DNA of 64,000 nt. Origin: Bradyrhizobium diazoefficiens (lineage in GTDB: Bacteria > Pseudomonadota > Alphaproteobacteria > Rhizobiales > Xanthobacteraceae). Shown here in pieces: positions 54,114 to 62,811 of the stretch. The stretch covers positions 21,906 through 85,905 of the forward strand of contig NZ_JAFCJE010000014.1 in the NCBI RefSeq assembly GCF_018131185.1, in the 5' to 3' direction. A program made the translations under genes and the position numbers. Every line of letters begins with the position of its first letter. The first letter of the stretch is position 1. The notes beneath the pieces were generated by a model. That model made no database searches and was not told the origin of the DNA. It worked only from the letters and a program-made list of their open reading frames with translations.

Positions 54114-54306
54114 CTTCAAGCATTACCGCGCGTTCGAGATCGAGCCGGACGGGCGCGTGTTCGGATGCATCAACCTCGTCTGCGACGACGACGAGCAGGC
54201 CAAGCGCGAAGCCGCCGCGCTCGTGCGGGTCCATCACATCGAGCTGTGGCGACTGGATCGGCGGATCGCGCGATTCGATGTGCCGGCGGAAGCGGCTCGC
54301 CAGTAG
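54106..54306 (+). CDS. Small hypothetical protein
   Basis: A 66-residue protein reading MRSFKHYRAFEIEPDGRVFG, then CINLVCDDDEQAKREAAALV, with an alternating strand/helix character and no signal. Homologues are common small hypothetical proteins of Bradyrhizobium. Its start overlaps the upstream mini-protein gene, so they are co-expressed. Confidence 0.7.
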   Translation: MRSFKHYRAFEIEPDGRVFGCINLVCDDDEQAKREAAALVRVHHIELWRLDRRIARFDVPAEAARQ

Positions 54307-54368
54307 GCGTTGAGGAACCGCGTGCAGCGTCCCGGGTTGGTCGGATACCGACTTCGCCGGGAGCCAGC

Positions 54369-55445
54369 ATGACGGACGCCGAAATTCGCAAGGGGATGCC
54401 GCCCGTCAAGCTGTCGCGCGGAGAGTTCGAGCGGCGTTACAACAGCCAGTTCGTCGATCCCGCCTTTGCGCCGCTGCAACGCGAACGCGACGCCATCGTC
54501 GGCGCCGCCTGGGACGCCTACAGCCATTCGCGCAAGGCGCCGCTGACGCGAAAGGCGGGCGCGGGCTTCTCCGATCCCGACTACGATCTCGCCATCGACT
54601 GGCTCGATGCGCGCGCAAAGATCCTGGAAGCGCAGCGGCGGCATGACGATGCGGAGGAGACGCCGCGCATCCTCGTCATCAACGGCTCGGCCCGCAGCGA
54701 GCACACCTGTCCCGGCGAGATGTCCAAGACCTGGCGCCTGGTCAAGCTGGCCGAGCCTGTCTTCACGGAGATGGGGTTCGCCGTCGACGTCCTCGATCTG
54801 TCGCGCCTCGCCTCCGAATTCGGCAAGACCATCTATCCCTGCAAATCCTGCGTCGCAACCGCGATGCCGCTCTGCCACTGGCCATGCAGCTGCTATCCCA
54901 ACCATTCGCTGGGGCAGACCCACGACTGGATGAACGAGATCTATCCGCTGTGGGTCGCCGCTCACGGCATCCTGATCGTGACGCCGGTGAACTGGTACCA
55001 CGTGCCTTCGGGGCTCAAGGCGATGATGGATCGCATGGTCTGCGCCGACGGCGGCAATCCCGATCCGACCTCGACGCACGGCAAGAAGGCTGCTGAAGCC
55101 AAGGCGATGGAGCTGAAGGGCTGGCCCTATCCGCGCCATCTCGCCGGCCGTCATTTCGGCGTCGTCGTCCACGGCGATGCCGTCGGTGCCGAGGGCGTGC
55201 GCCGCGCCTTGTCGGACTGGCTGACCGACATGCAGCTGGTCTCGGCGGGCCGCTTCGCCGAGATCGACGGTTATGTCGGCTACATGGAGCCGTACGCCAC
55301 CTCGCATGGCGCGCTCGATGAAGACGGGAAATTCCAGCAGGAGGTGCAGAACGCGGCGCGCGCGCTGGGCAATGCCGTCCGGCTGGCGAGAAGCGGGCGC
55401 CTCCAGGAGCCCGGCGCCGGACTTGCCGACCCGAACCCCAAATGA
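54369..55445 (+). CDS. Flavodoxin-like NADPH-dependent FMN reductase family protein
   Basis: A 358-residue protein. An N-terminal helical extension of about 100 residues is followed by an NADPH-FMN reductase/flavodoxin-like domain with the phosphate loop VINGSARSEHTCPGEMS and a Cys-rich loop (PCKSCVATAMPLCHWPCSC). The last resembles iron-sulfur flavoprotein-like clusters, but the spacing is not typical. The partner is unknown. Its stop overlaps the next gene, a flavin oxidoreductase, by 4 bp, so the two may form one redox unit. Confidence 0.82.
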   Translation: MTDAEIRKGMPPVKLSRGEFERRYNSQFVDPAFAPLQRERDAIVGAAWDAYSHSRKAPLTRKAGAGFSDPDYDLAIDWLDARAKILEAQRRHDDAEETPRILVINGSARSEHTCPGEMSKTWRLVKLAEPVFTEMGFAVDVLDLSRLASEFGKTIYPCKSCVATAMPLCHWPCSCYPNHSLGQTHDWMNEIYPLWVAAHGILIVTPVNWYHVPSGLKAMMDRMVCADGGNPDPTSTHGKKAAEAKAMELKGWPYPRHLAGRHFGVVVHGDAVGAEGVRRALSDWLTDMQLVSAGRFAEIDGYVGYMEPYATSHGALDEDGKFQQEVQNAARALGNAVRLARSGRLQEPGAGLADPNPK

Positions 55446-56341
55446 CCGGTGCGCGGCTTGATTGCCTGGTCATCGGCGGTGGCCCTGCCGGGCTTATGGC
55501 CGCGATCTATCTGGCGCGCTTCCGCCGCAGCGTCTGTGTCGTTGACGCGGGGGCGAGCCGGGCCGCGCTGATCCCGCGCAGCCACAACGTTCCCGGCTTC
55601 GTCCACGGGCTGTCAGGGGCGGATCTGATCGCCCGCATGTCGGCGCAGCTCGACGAGCTCGCCGTCGCGCACGTGGAAGCCGAGGTCACCGCGTTGCGGC
55701 GGCACGATCTTGGTTTCGAGGCGAGCTGGAACGGCGAGACGCATGCCGCCGCCACCGTCATTCTCGCCAGCGGCATCGTCGACACCCATCCGCCGTTCCG
55801 GGAGTGGCGCGCTGCCGTCGCGGACGGGCTGTTGCGCTATTGTCCCGTCTGCGATGCCTTCGAGGCGGCCGGCCAACGCATCGGCGTCATAGGTCCACTT
55901 CACCGCGCGGCCAGCAAGGCGCTGTTCCTGCGCGGCTACTCGCGCGACGTGACGCTGGTCGCGATCGGCCGGAATGACGAACGGAGCGCACCATCGGAGC
56001 TGACCGAGGCGGGCGTCGAAATCGTGTTCGCGCCCGATTTGCATCTACGGCGGAGGGGTGGGGGCATCGAGGCCGTCTTCGGCGATGGCCGGACGCTGCA
56101 ATTCGACACCGTCTATCCGGCGATGGGCGCCGAGGTGCGTTCGCAACTCGCGCTGTCGCTGGGGGCCGAGCATGTCGGAGAAGGCTTTCTGAAAGTCGAC
56201 GACCATCAGCGCACCTCGGTCAGCGGACTCTACGGGATCGGCGACGTCGTCACCGACCTGCACCAGATCTCGGTCGCGTTCGGCCATGCGGCGGTCGCCG
56301 CGTGCGCGATCCACCACAGCCTGCCGCGGCGCTTGGCGTGA
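55442..56341 (+). CDS. Thioredoxin reductase-like NAD(P)/FAD oxidoreductase
   Basis: A 299-residue flavoprotein with an FAD-binding motif VIGGGPAGLMAAIYLARF (about 11-28), a redox-active CPVC in RYCPVCDAFEA (about 137-140) and a closing FAD motif YGIGDVVTD. The NADPH-binding loop GVIGPLHRAASKAL departs from the usual GGGDSA pattern, so coenzyme use may differ. It is coupled to the flavodoxin-like gene and probably transfers electrons to it or to a thiol partner. Confidence 0.85.
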   Translation: MTGARLDCLVIGGGPAGLMAAIYLARFRRSVCVVDAGASRAALIPRSHNVPGFVHGLSGADLIARMSAQLDELAVAHVEAEVTALRRHDLGFEASWNGETHAAATVILASGIVDTHPPFREWRAAVADGLLRYCPVCDAFEAAGQRIGVIGPLHRAASKALFLRGYSRDVTLVAIGRNDERSAPSELTEAGVEIVFAPDLHLRRRGGGIEAVFGDGRTLQFDTVYPAMGAEVRSQLALSLGAEHVGEGFLKVDDHQRTSVSGLYGIGDVVTDLHQISVAFGHAAVAACAIHHSLPRRLA

Positions 56342-56425
56342 CGGGGGAACGAAGCGCGCGGCTTCGCCTTGGTTGAGCGGGACGCGTGACGTCGGCGCGT
56401 AGCGCCGGCCTGAAGGAGCAAGCCC

Positions 56426-56611
56426 ATGCTGGAAGAGAAGCTCAAGGAGGCCATCATCGGCGAGTTGCAGCGGCAAGCCGCCAACCGGCCGCAAGCGCTG
56501 AAGGTTCAAGGCGCAGACGATGCGAGCTCGGAGGAGCTGGTCGTCAATGGCAGGATCGACCTCGGCGCGCTGGCGATGGTGATCGCAGGATCAGTCGCCG
56601 GCGGCCCTTAG
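56426..56611 (+). CDS. Small hypothetical protein
   Basis: A 61-residue protein (MLEEKLKEAIIGELQRQAAN at the start; DLGALAMVIAGSVAGGP at the end), amphipathic then hydrophobic. A GAAGGAGCAAG site precedes the ATG. It ends 4 bp into a convergent gene. Function unknown. Confidence 0.65.
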   Translation: MLEEKLKEAIIGELQRQAANRPQALKVQGADDASSEELVVNGRIDLGALAMVIAGSVAGGP

Positions 56612-56865
56612 CCATATTCCTCGCCGATGCCGTATTCCCGGTAGATCTCCAGCGGGTCGAGATCGGGAAACAGGCGGCATTTGGCCTGGGCGAGGTGCAG
56701 GCTCACCGCCGCGGGCTCCTTGCCGTTCGAGAGCATCTTGCGGATGTCGTCCATATGCGCGTTCGGCCGGTGCTTCGGTTCGAGCTGCTCCAGTGCGACC
56801 AGGGCGGTCGCGAGGGCCTCGGTGAGAACCCAGTCGTCGTGGCCGGTGATTCCCTTCTTCGGCAT
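56608..56865 (-). CDS. Small hypothetical protein
   Basis: An 85-residue soluble protein (TEALATALVALEQLEPKHRP, then HLAQAKCRLFPDLDPLEIYR) with a regular helical pattern, ending YGIGEEYG. No family was recognised. It converges on the preceding small gene with a 4-bp overlap. Confidence 0.68.
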   Translation of the reverse strand: MPKKGITGHDDWVLTEALATALVALEQLEPKHRPNAHMDDIRKMLSNGKEPAAVSLHLAQAKCRLFPDLDPLEIYREYGIGEEYG

Positions 56866-57145
56866 CGGCAGACCCCAGCTGTGGCGGCAGGGCGCAGTCT
56901 ATCGCGACTTCCGCCGAAAAAGCCATTGCTGCCCCAACGGCGAGAAAGGGCGAGGGCGCACTCCGGCTTTGCATTATGGCCGCGTGTGGCTAAAAGGCGG
57001 CGACTTGCGGGACGATGGTATCTTTGTCGAAACAAAGTTGGCGTAGACGGGGCGCCACCGCATCCAGGTCGGCCGCTCCGGTCTGGGTCCCCGATCCCGA
57101 ATTTCGCAACACCATTGAGTTGCGCCCCTCAAGGTTCGAGCCAGC

Positions 57146-57520
57146 ATGGTTTTTCTCAGCTTCGTCTACCGCTTCATGACCAACTTCGCATTCATGGCGA
57201 TGGTCTATTTCAGCCTGAACTTCATGGAGAAATACCAGAACCGGGCGATCATCGCGATCCTGGTGCTGGTCTATAGCGGGATGCGTGCGGCCTCGACGCT
57301 GCGCGCATTCTACTTCTTCCAGAAGATCGAGAAGCTGGAGGCCGAGACGCGGCGACTGCAGGGCCCGATCAATGACGGCACCGGGGGAACGAACGCGCGC
57401 AAGCAGGTGGTCGTCGACGTCGCCCGGCTGCGGCGCGACGGCGAGCTCAAATCCTATATGGACCTGTTCTTCCTGGCGCTGATCGTGCTGCTCTGCGTTG
57501 CCGCCATCATGCGGACGTAG
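57146..57520 (+). CDS. Small membrane protein
   Basis: A 124-residue protein with two or three hydrophobic segments: one at about 10-30 (YRFMTNFAFMAMVYFSLNF), one at about 35-50 and one at the C-terminus (LFFLALIVLLCVAAIM). The middle is a charged helix (KIEKLEAETRRLQGP). No family was recognised. It converges on a polysaccharide deacetylase gene with a 3-bp gap. Confidence 0.72.
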   Translation: MVFLSFVYRFMTNFAFMAMVYFSLNFMEKYQNRAIIAILVLVYSGMRAASTLRAFYFFQKIEKLEAETRRLQGPINDGTGGTNARKQVVVDVARLRRDGELKSYMDLFFLALIVLLCVAAIMRT

Positions 57521-57523
57521 AAT

Positions 57524-58792
57524 TCACGCGCGCTTCTTCGCGCTGGTGGCGAGGCGGGTCGGGCGGGGGGCAGCCGTCTTGGCCTGTGGGGCCTGCTTCG
57601 GTGCGGCCTCCGCGGCATGTGCCGTTCGCCGTCCCTGCGGCTTGGCCTTCTTCTTGGCGGAATGAGGCCCCTCGGCCGCCATTGCCAGCCGCGTCGCAGC
57701 ACGCCGCGACAATGTCGTCGACAGCAGCACCTCGACCGAGCCCTCGGGAATGGCAAACAGATCGCGAGCGGGCACGGGCAGGGTGGCCGCCACATCCGCC
57801 TGCGCCATGGTCCGGCGCGGCAGCAGCGGCTGATGCCCGGTCTGCGCGTTGAGATCGGCAAGAGCGGGCGCCGGCAGCGTCCGGGTCTGCGCGAACACGA
57901 AGTTCGGCACGCGCGGCCAGCGCGCGATCGGCACGGTCTCCGTCGGCGGATGCAGCAGCCACTCCACCGGAGTAGTCGGCGTCGCCGGCCGGTCGGCGGT
58001 CGCCGGCACCACATGCACGATGCGATAGCCGCGCGCCTTGAGGTCGCGGATGATCTTCGGCAGCGCCGCCACGGTGCGGGCCTGGATGTCGTGCAGCAGC
58101 AAAATGCCCTTGCCCTTGGCCTCCAGCCGCTGGATCGCGAGCTGATAGACGCGGTCGGACGACACATGGCGCCAGTCGTCGGCCGGGAAGTCGGCGCTCC
58201 ACACCTGGATGCCGCGCGAGATCAGATGTTGCTCGACGCCTTCGGCGCGCATCAGGCCGGGAATGCGGAAGAACGGCGCCAGCTTGGACGGATCGGTCAT
58301 CGCGGCCTTGGTCCATTCGATGCCGCCGTTGATCTCGGCCTCGAATTTCTCGACCGGCATCCGGTCGAATGTCAGCGGATGGTCCATGCTGTGCGTGCCG
58401 ACGGTGTGCCCGGCCGCGACCAGCTTGCGCACGCCTTCCGGATTGGCCTTGGCCTGGTTGCCGACGATGAAGAAGGTGGCCTTGATGCACTCGTCCGCGA
58501 GGATCTGGAGCACCTGGTTGGAATATTTCGGTATCGGGCCGTCATCGAAGGTCAGGACCACTTCATGGTCCTTCAGCGGCAACGTCTCGCGGTACTGCAT
58601 GGTGCCGATCAGCGGATGCTCGCGCGGATCGACCACGAGGGTGCGGGACGTCCCGAGCGCGTCGGGGCGGCCCGGGCAATCGGCCGCAAGCGCCGCCGGC
58701 GAAGCGGTGGTCAGCAATCCCAACAACAGGCCAAGGGATAGGCTAAGGGCGGTCCACGATCGCGTCCGCGAAACAACGCTACTTCCGATCAT
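57524..58792 (-). CDS. Polysaccharide deacetylase family protein
   Basis: A 422-residue exported protein with a signal peptide (about 1-36). The NodB homology domain (about 75-260) has the metal and catalytic motifs VVLTFDDGPIP, GHTVGTHSMDHPL and the Arg-containing APFFRIPG, and it ends with ILLLHDIQ. The last about 150 residues are Pro/Ala/Lys-rich and likely disordered. Such enzymes remove acetyl groups from cell-wall or surface polymers. It is a paralogue of the shorter gene 158 bp upstream. Confidence 0.88.
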   Translation of the reverse strand: MIGSSVVSRTRSWTALSLSLGLLLGLLTTASPAALAADCPGRPDALGTSRTLVVDPREHPLIGTMQYRETLPLKDHEVVLTFDDGPIPKYSNQVLQILADECIKATFFIVGNQAKANPEGVRKLVAAGHTVGTHSMDHPLTFDRMPVEKFEAEINGGIEWTKAAMTDPSKLAPFFRIPGLMRAEGVEQHLISRGIQVWSADFPADDWRHVSSDRVYQLAIQRLEAKGKGILLLHDIQARTVAALPKIIRDLKARGYRIVHVVPATADRPATPTTPVEWLLHPPTETVPIARWPRVPNFVFAQTRTLPAPALADLNAQTGHQPLLPRRTMAQADVAATLPVPARDLFAIPEGSVEVLLSTTLSRRAATRLAMAAEGPHSAKKKAKPQGRRTAHAAEAAPKQAPQAKTAAPRPTRLATSAKKRA

Positions 58793-58949
58793 GAACCTTC
58801 GTCTGCCCCCATGCGATTGCCGCCCTAATAGGTCGGAGATGCCCCAAAACGGTTCAGCCGTAGCCGCCGTTAACTTGCACGCGGTAGCATGAACAGAGTG
58901 TTAATTGGCCCCGGATCACCCCATTTTGCGCCGGCGTGACATTCCGGCA

Positions 58950-59756
58950 TCAATGCGCGTCGGCATTCTTCTGCACTGGGCCCGCTGGCACGATGTGAAC
59001 CACCCGATACCCGTTCTCCCTCAGATACCGCAGAAACGCCGGCATCATTGCAGCCGTGCGCGCCTTGTTGTCGTGGAAGAGGATGATGCCCTTGCCACTC
59101 GCGGCGAGGCGCTCGGTGACGAGCTTCAATTGCTGCTCCGGCGTTATCTCCTCCCAGTCGCTGGCCCATAGATCGGCCCCGAACACGACGACGCCGCGAG
59201 TCTCGAGCAGGTCGAGCAGCGCCGGCGTCGATTCGAAATAGGGGAAGCGGAAGAACGGCGTCGAGGGCGTCGTCGTCGATGTGCCGTGCAGCGCCATTTC
59301 GTCTGCGGCAATGCCCCGGTCAATGTCGGCCGTGGCCTTCTCGAACGGAATACGCCCCATGAACGGATGCGAGAAGGAGTGATGGCCGACGGTGTGGCCC
59401 TCGCGGGCGATGCGCTTGACCATGTCGGGATGCTCGGAGGCGTGCTGGCCGATCAGGAAGAAGGTCGCGCGCACGCATTCCTGCGCCAGCGCCGCCAGCA
59501 CCTTCGACGTCGTCGGCGGGTACGGCCCGTCGTCGAAGGTCAGCACGACCTCGCGATCGGCCAGTGCAAGCGTCTGCGGAAAGCTCTTCAAGCCCACGCG
59601 CGGCGTGGTCCTGGCATCGACGCTCAGCACGCGTGCGGTGCCGAGTGCGTCCTTGCGCGGGCACTCGGCGGCCTGGATCGAGGCGATGCCGGCGAGAGTG
59701 CCGAGGGCCGCGCCCAGCGTCATCGAAGTCCACCTCAGTCGCAGCATCTTTGTCAT
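58950..59756 (-). CDS. Polysaccharide deacetylase family protein
   Basis: A 268-residue exported protein with a signal peptide (about 1-29) and a complete NodB domain with VVLTFDDGPYPP, GHTVGHHSFSHPF, TPFFRFPYF and IILFHDNKA. Compared with the 422-residue paralogue it lacks the disordered tail. Probably acts on a periplasmic or surface glycan. The pair likely arose by tandem duplication. Confidence 0.88.
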   Translation of the reverse strand: MTKMLRLRWTSMTLGAALGTLAGIASIQAAECPRKDALGTARVLSVDARTTPRVGLKSFPQTLALADREVVLTFDDGPYPPTTSKVLAALAQECVRATFFLIGQHASEHPDMVKRIAREGHTVGHHSFSHPFMGRIPFEKATADIDRGIAADEMALHGTSTTTPSTPFFRFPYFESTPALLDLLETRGVVVFGADLWASDWEEITPEQQLKLVTERLAASGKGIILFHDNKARTAAMMPAFLRYLRENGYRVVHIVPAGPVQKNADAH

Positions 59757-59838
59757 TGCGCTCGCGATTGCCTTGTGGGTATTGCCTGACCGTCAGCTCA
59801 GACCATCTGATCCAACCTGTCAAACGGCGAGGCGCGCC

Positions 59839-61260
59839 ATGGATGAACATATGGACGTTGCCCGATCCGCCGCGGATTCGGTACTCGACCACGTGCCGAT
59901 GCGCAATGAAGACGGCGATATCAGGCACGAATTCGTAGAGGAAATCGCGCGTGCCATCGAGGCCGGCGACAGCGCGTCGCTGCGTGCCTGTGTCGCCGAG
60001 CTGCACGAGGCCGATCTCGGCGATCTGATCGGCGCTCTGGAACCCGACGACCGCGTCCGCCTGGTCGAGCTGACCGGGGCCGACTTCGACTTCTCCGCGC
60101 TGAACGAGGTCGACGAGGCCGTCCGCGAGGAGATCCTGGAGGAATTGCCGCCGGAGACGGTCGCCGAGGGGGTCCGCGAGCTCGAATCCGACGACGCGGT
60201 CGAGCTGCTGGAGGCCCTCGACCAGGCCGAGCAGGAGGAGATCCTCGAAAAGCTGCCGCTCAAGGAGCGCGTCGCGCTCGAACGCAGCCTGCTCTACCCC
60301 GAGAATTCGGCAGGACGCCGGATGCAGACCGAGTTCATCGCGGTGCCCCAGGATTTCACCGTGGGCCAGGCGATCGACTACATGCGCGAGACGCCCGATC
60401 TGCCCGACCGCTTCTACGAGATCTACGTCGTCGACAAGGACCAGCACTGGCAGGGCGCCGTTCCCCTCGACGTGCTCCTGCGCACGCGCCGCCCCGTCGC
60501 GCTGACCGAGCTGACCGACGAGGACCGCCGCCGCGTCTCCGTCCTGGAGGACCAGGAGGAAGTCGCGCGCATGTTCGGCAAGTACAATCTCGTCGCAGCG
60601 CCGGTGCTCGACACCCAGGACCGCCTGGTCGGCGTCATCACCGTCGACGACGTCGTCGACGTCATCGAGGAGGAGGCGGACGAGGACCTCAAGGCCCTCG
60701 GCGGCGTCACCAGCGACGAAGAGCTGTCGGACACCTTCCTGACCATCGCACGCGGCCGCTTCAACTGGCTGCTGGTCAATCTCGCCACCGCCTTCCTGGC
60801 ATCCGCCGTGCTCGGCCTGTTCGAGGGCCAGCTCGAAAAGATGGTGGCGCTCGCCGTGCTGGCGCCGATCGTGGCGAGCCAGGGCGGCAACGCCGCGACC
60901 CAGACCATGACGGTGGCGGTGCGGGCGCTGGCGACGCGCGACCTCGGCGCCTCCAACGCCTGGCGTGTGGTGATGCGCGAGGCGCTGGTGGGTCTGATCA
61001 ACGGGCTCGCCTTTGCCGTGATCACGGGGATTGCGGCGGTGGCCTGGTTCAAGATTCCCGGCCTCGGCATCGTCATCGGGCTTGCGATGGTCTGCAACCT
61101 CGTCGCCGGTGCGCTCGGCGGCATCCTGATCCCGATGGCGCTCGACCGCGTCAGGGCCGATCCGGCGGTAGCCTCCGGTACTTTCGTCACCACCGTGACC
61201 GACGTCGTCGGCTTCTTCTCCTTCCTCGGGATCGCGACGTTGTGGTTCGGGCTGAGGTAG
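59839..61260 (+). CDS. mgtE: MgtE-type magnesium transporter
   Basis: A 473-residue protein. The N-terminal acidic helical domain (about 20-155) and a CBS pair (about 160-285) form the magnesium sensor, and five membrane helices (about 305-472) make the pore, with LAPIVASQGGNAATQTMTVAVR as a signature. The ATG at 59839 gives the family length; a longer frame overlaps the upstream deacetylase gene. It carries Mg2+ or Co2+ into the cell and is gated by intracellular Mg2+. Confidence 0.93.
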   Translation: MDEHMDVARSAADSVLDHVPMRNEDGDIRHEFVEEIARAIEAGDSASLRACVAELHEADLGDLIGALEPDDRVRLVELTGADFDFSALNEVDEAVREEILEELPPETVAEGVRELESDDAVELLEALDQAEQEEILEKLPLKERVALERSLLYPENSAGRRMQTEFIAVPQDFTVGQAIDYMRETPDLPDRFYEIYVVDKDQHWQGAVPLDVLLRTRRPVALTELTDEDRRRVSVLEDQEEVARMFGKYNLVAAPVLDTQDRLVGVITVDDVVDVIEEEADEDLKALGGVTSDEELSDTFLTIARGRFNWLLVNLATAFLASAVLGLFEGQLEKMVALAVLAPIVASQGGNAATQTMTVAVRALATRDLGASNAWRVVMREALVGLINGLAFAVITGIAAVAWFKIPGLGIVIGLAMVCNLVAGALGGILIPMALDRVRADPAVASGTFVTTVTDVVGFFSFLGIATLWFGLR

Positions 61261-61385
61261 GTCTCGCCCCGGCGTCATTCCGGGGCGTGCCACTTGGCGC
61301 GAGCCCGGAATCCATTTTTCGGCCTCGCGTGCTGCACGATGGATTCCGGGCTCGCGCTTCGCGCGCCCCGGAATGGCGACAAGCA
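61261..61385. repeat. Bradyrhizobium-type palindromic intergenic repeat
   Basis: CATTCCGGGGCG near the left pairs with CGCCCCGGAATG near the right, and inner arms GAGCCCGGAATCCAT and ATGGATTCCGGGCTC also pair. This long imperfect palindrome of dispersed type follows mgtE. Confidence 0.65.
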
Positions 61386-61442
61386 TCTTTAATCCGAACT
61401 TAAGCGGCCTGCCGCATCATCGCCCCGCTTGGGGGATTGGAC

Positions 61443-61739
61443 ATGCGGTTGCGGCTGAAGGCGGACGGACGGGTCGTCGAGTTGCGGGACGGACAGGAGT
61501 TTCCGGTCCAGCCTGCGGCCAATGCCGCGCCGGCCGACACCGGCCCGCTCGCGGTGCGCGATCTGCGCCGCCGCGCCTGCCTGACCCAGATGGAGTTCGC
61601 CGCCAAGCTCGGCGTTCCCGTCGAGACCATCCGCAACTGGGAGCAGGGCAAGCGTGCTCCGCGGGGACCGGCCCGTGCGCTGCTCGCGGTCATCGCGCAC
61701 GCCCCGGACACGGTATTCCAGGCGCTCGCCAAAGCCTGA
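61443..61739 (+). CDS. Small helix-turn-helix regulator
   Basis: A 98-residue protein. The C-terminal half has an XRE-like helix-turn-helix (LTQMEFAAKLGVPVETIRNW, about 49-68) of the type found in NadS/MqsA-like antitoxins. No toxin gene is adjacent, so it may be a solitary regulator. The ATG at 61443 follows GGGGGATTGG. The end codons AKA and the stop lie inside the first unit of a 13-bp repeat. Confidence 0.78.
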   Translation: MRLRLKADGRVVELRDGQEFPVQPAANAAPADTGPLAVRDLRRRACLTQMEFAAKLGVPVETIRNWEQGKRAPRGPARALLAVIAHAPDTVFQALAKA

Positions 61740-61786
61740 CGCGAAAGCCTGGCGCCAAAGCCTGAGGCCAAAGCCTGGCGCCAAGG
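61728..61786. repeat. 13-bp tandem minisatellite across a stop codon
   Basis: Four units like GCCAAAGCCTGAC, with one or two base changes each, repeat in phase from 61728, 61741, 61754 and 61767, then a partial fifth. The first unit encodes the last three residues and the stop of the HTH gene. Confidence 0.8.
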
Positions 61787-61943
61787 GTCTGTGAAGTCAC
61801 GGGCCAAGCCTGACGCAACCTCCCGTTAGCATTGCGCCAAATATCCCCCGGGACTGCCGCGGCGTCCGTTGGCAGCGTCACGGGCGGGGTCCATAATGAG
61901 GCCCGATAACGTCGGGGGCTGTCGCAACGGAAGAGGACTCCTC

Positions 61944-62762
61944 ATGCTGTTCGTCGAGGCCAATGGCGCAAGAATCCCGGCGATCGGGCTCGGGACCTGG
62001 GAGCTGAGCGGAAGGTCTGCCGCGCGCGTGGTCGAGCAGGCGCTGCGGTTCGGCTATCGCCACATCGACACCGCGCAGGTCTACGACAATGAACGGGAGG
62101 TCGGCGACGGCATGCGCGCCTCCGGCGTGCGCCGCGACGACATCTTCCTCACCACGAAGGTCTGGACCAACCATTTCGCGCCGAACGATCTCGAGCGCTC
62201 GGTCAAGGAGAGCCTGGCGCGCTTGCGGCTTCCCTCCGTCGATCTGTTGCTGCTGCACTGGCCCAATCCGCACGTGCCGCTGGCGGAGACGCTCGGCGCA
62301 CTCTCGCATGCCAAGCGCATGGGCCTGACCCGCCACATCGGCGTTTCCAATTTCACGGTGGCGCTGATCGAGCAGGCGGTGGCGCTGTCGGGCGAGCCGC
62401 TCGTCTGCAATCAGGTCGAATACCATCCTTATCTCGACCAGGCGAAGGTGAAGGCGGCCTGCGATCAGCATGGCCTTGCACTCGTCGCCTACAGCCCGAT
62501 CGCTAAGGGGCGCATCAAGACCGACCAGACGCTAGCCGAGATCGGGCGCACTCACCGCAAGACGCCGGCGCAGGTCTGCCTACGCTGGCTGGTGCAACAG
62601 AATGTCGCTGCGATCCCGCGCACCTCGCGCATCGAGCGCCTGTCCGAAAACATCGAGATCTTCGATTTCGAGCTGTCGGAGGAACAGATGAGCCGGATCG
62701 CGGCACTCGCCAACTCCAAGGGCCGCCTGACCGACTTCGGCTTCGCCCCGAAATGGGATTGA
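61944..62762 (+). CDS. Aldo/keto reductase
   Basis: A 272-residue NADPH-dependent reductase with the AKR signature YRHIDTAQVYDNEREVGDG, the catalytic Tyr in AQVYDNE with its Lys in TTKVW, and a His in LLLLHWPNP. The coenzyme loop is in IPRTSRIERL. Length is typical of 2,5-diketo-D-gluconate reductase-like AKRs. It reduces aldehydes or ketones; the natural substrate is unknown. Confidence 0.9.
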   Translation: MLFVEANGARIPAIGLGTWELSGRSAARVVEQALRFGYRHIDTAQVYDNEREVGDGMRASGVRRDDIFLTTKVWTNHFAPNDLERSVKESLARLRLPSVDLLLLHWPNPHVPLAETLGALSHAKRMGLTRHIGVSNFTVALIEQAVALSGEPLVCNQVEYHPYLDQAKVKAACDQHGLALVAYSPIAKGRIKTDQTLAEIGRTHRKTPAQVCLRWLVQQNVAAIPRTSRIERLSENIEIFDFELSEEQMSRIAALANSKGRLTDFGFAPKWD

Positions 62763-62811
62763 GGGGAGACCGCGGTATGCTAACAGCAGGGCGGCAATCC
62801 AAGATCGGGCA

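Noticed and set aside
57022..57037. Inverted repeat CTTTGT-CGAA-ACAAAG as a terminator
   Set aside because: No T run follows, and it lies in a gap upstream of a gene rather than after one.
59320..61386. 688-codon minus-strand open frame
   Set aside because: It is antisense to mgtE and covers part of a deacetylase gene in another frame; no family motif fits.
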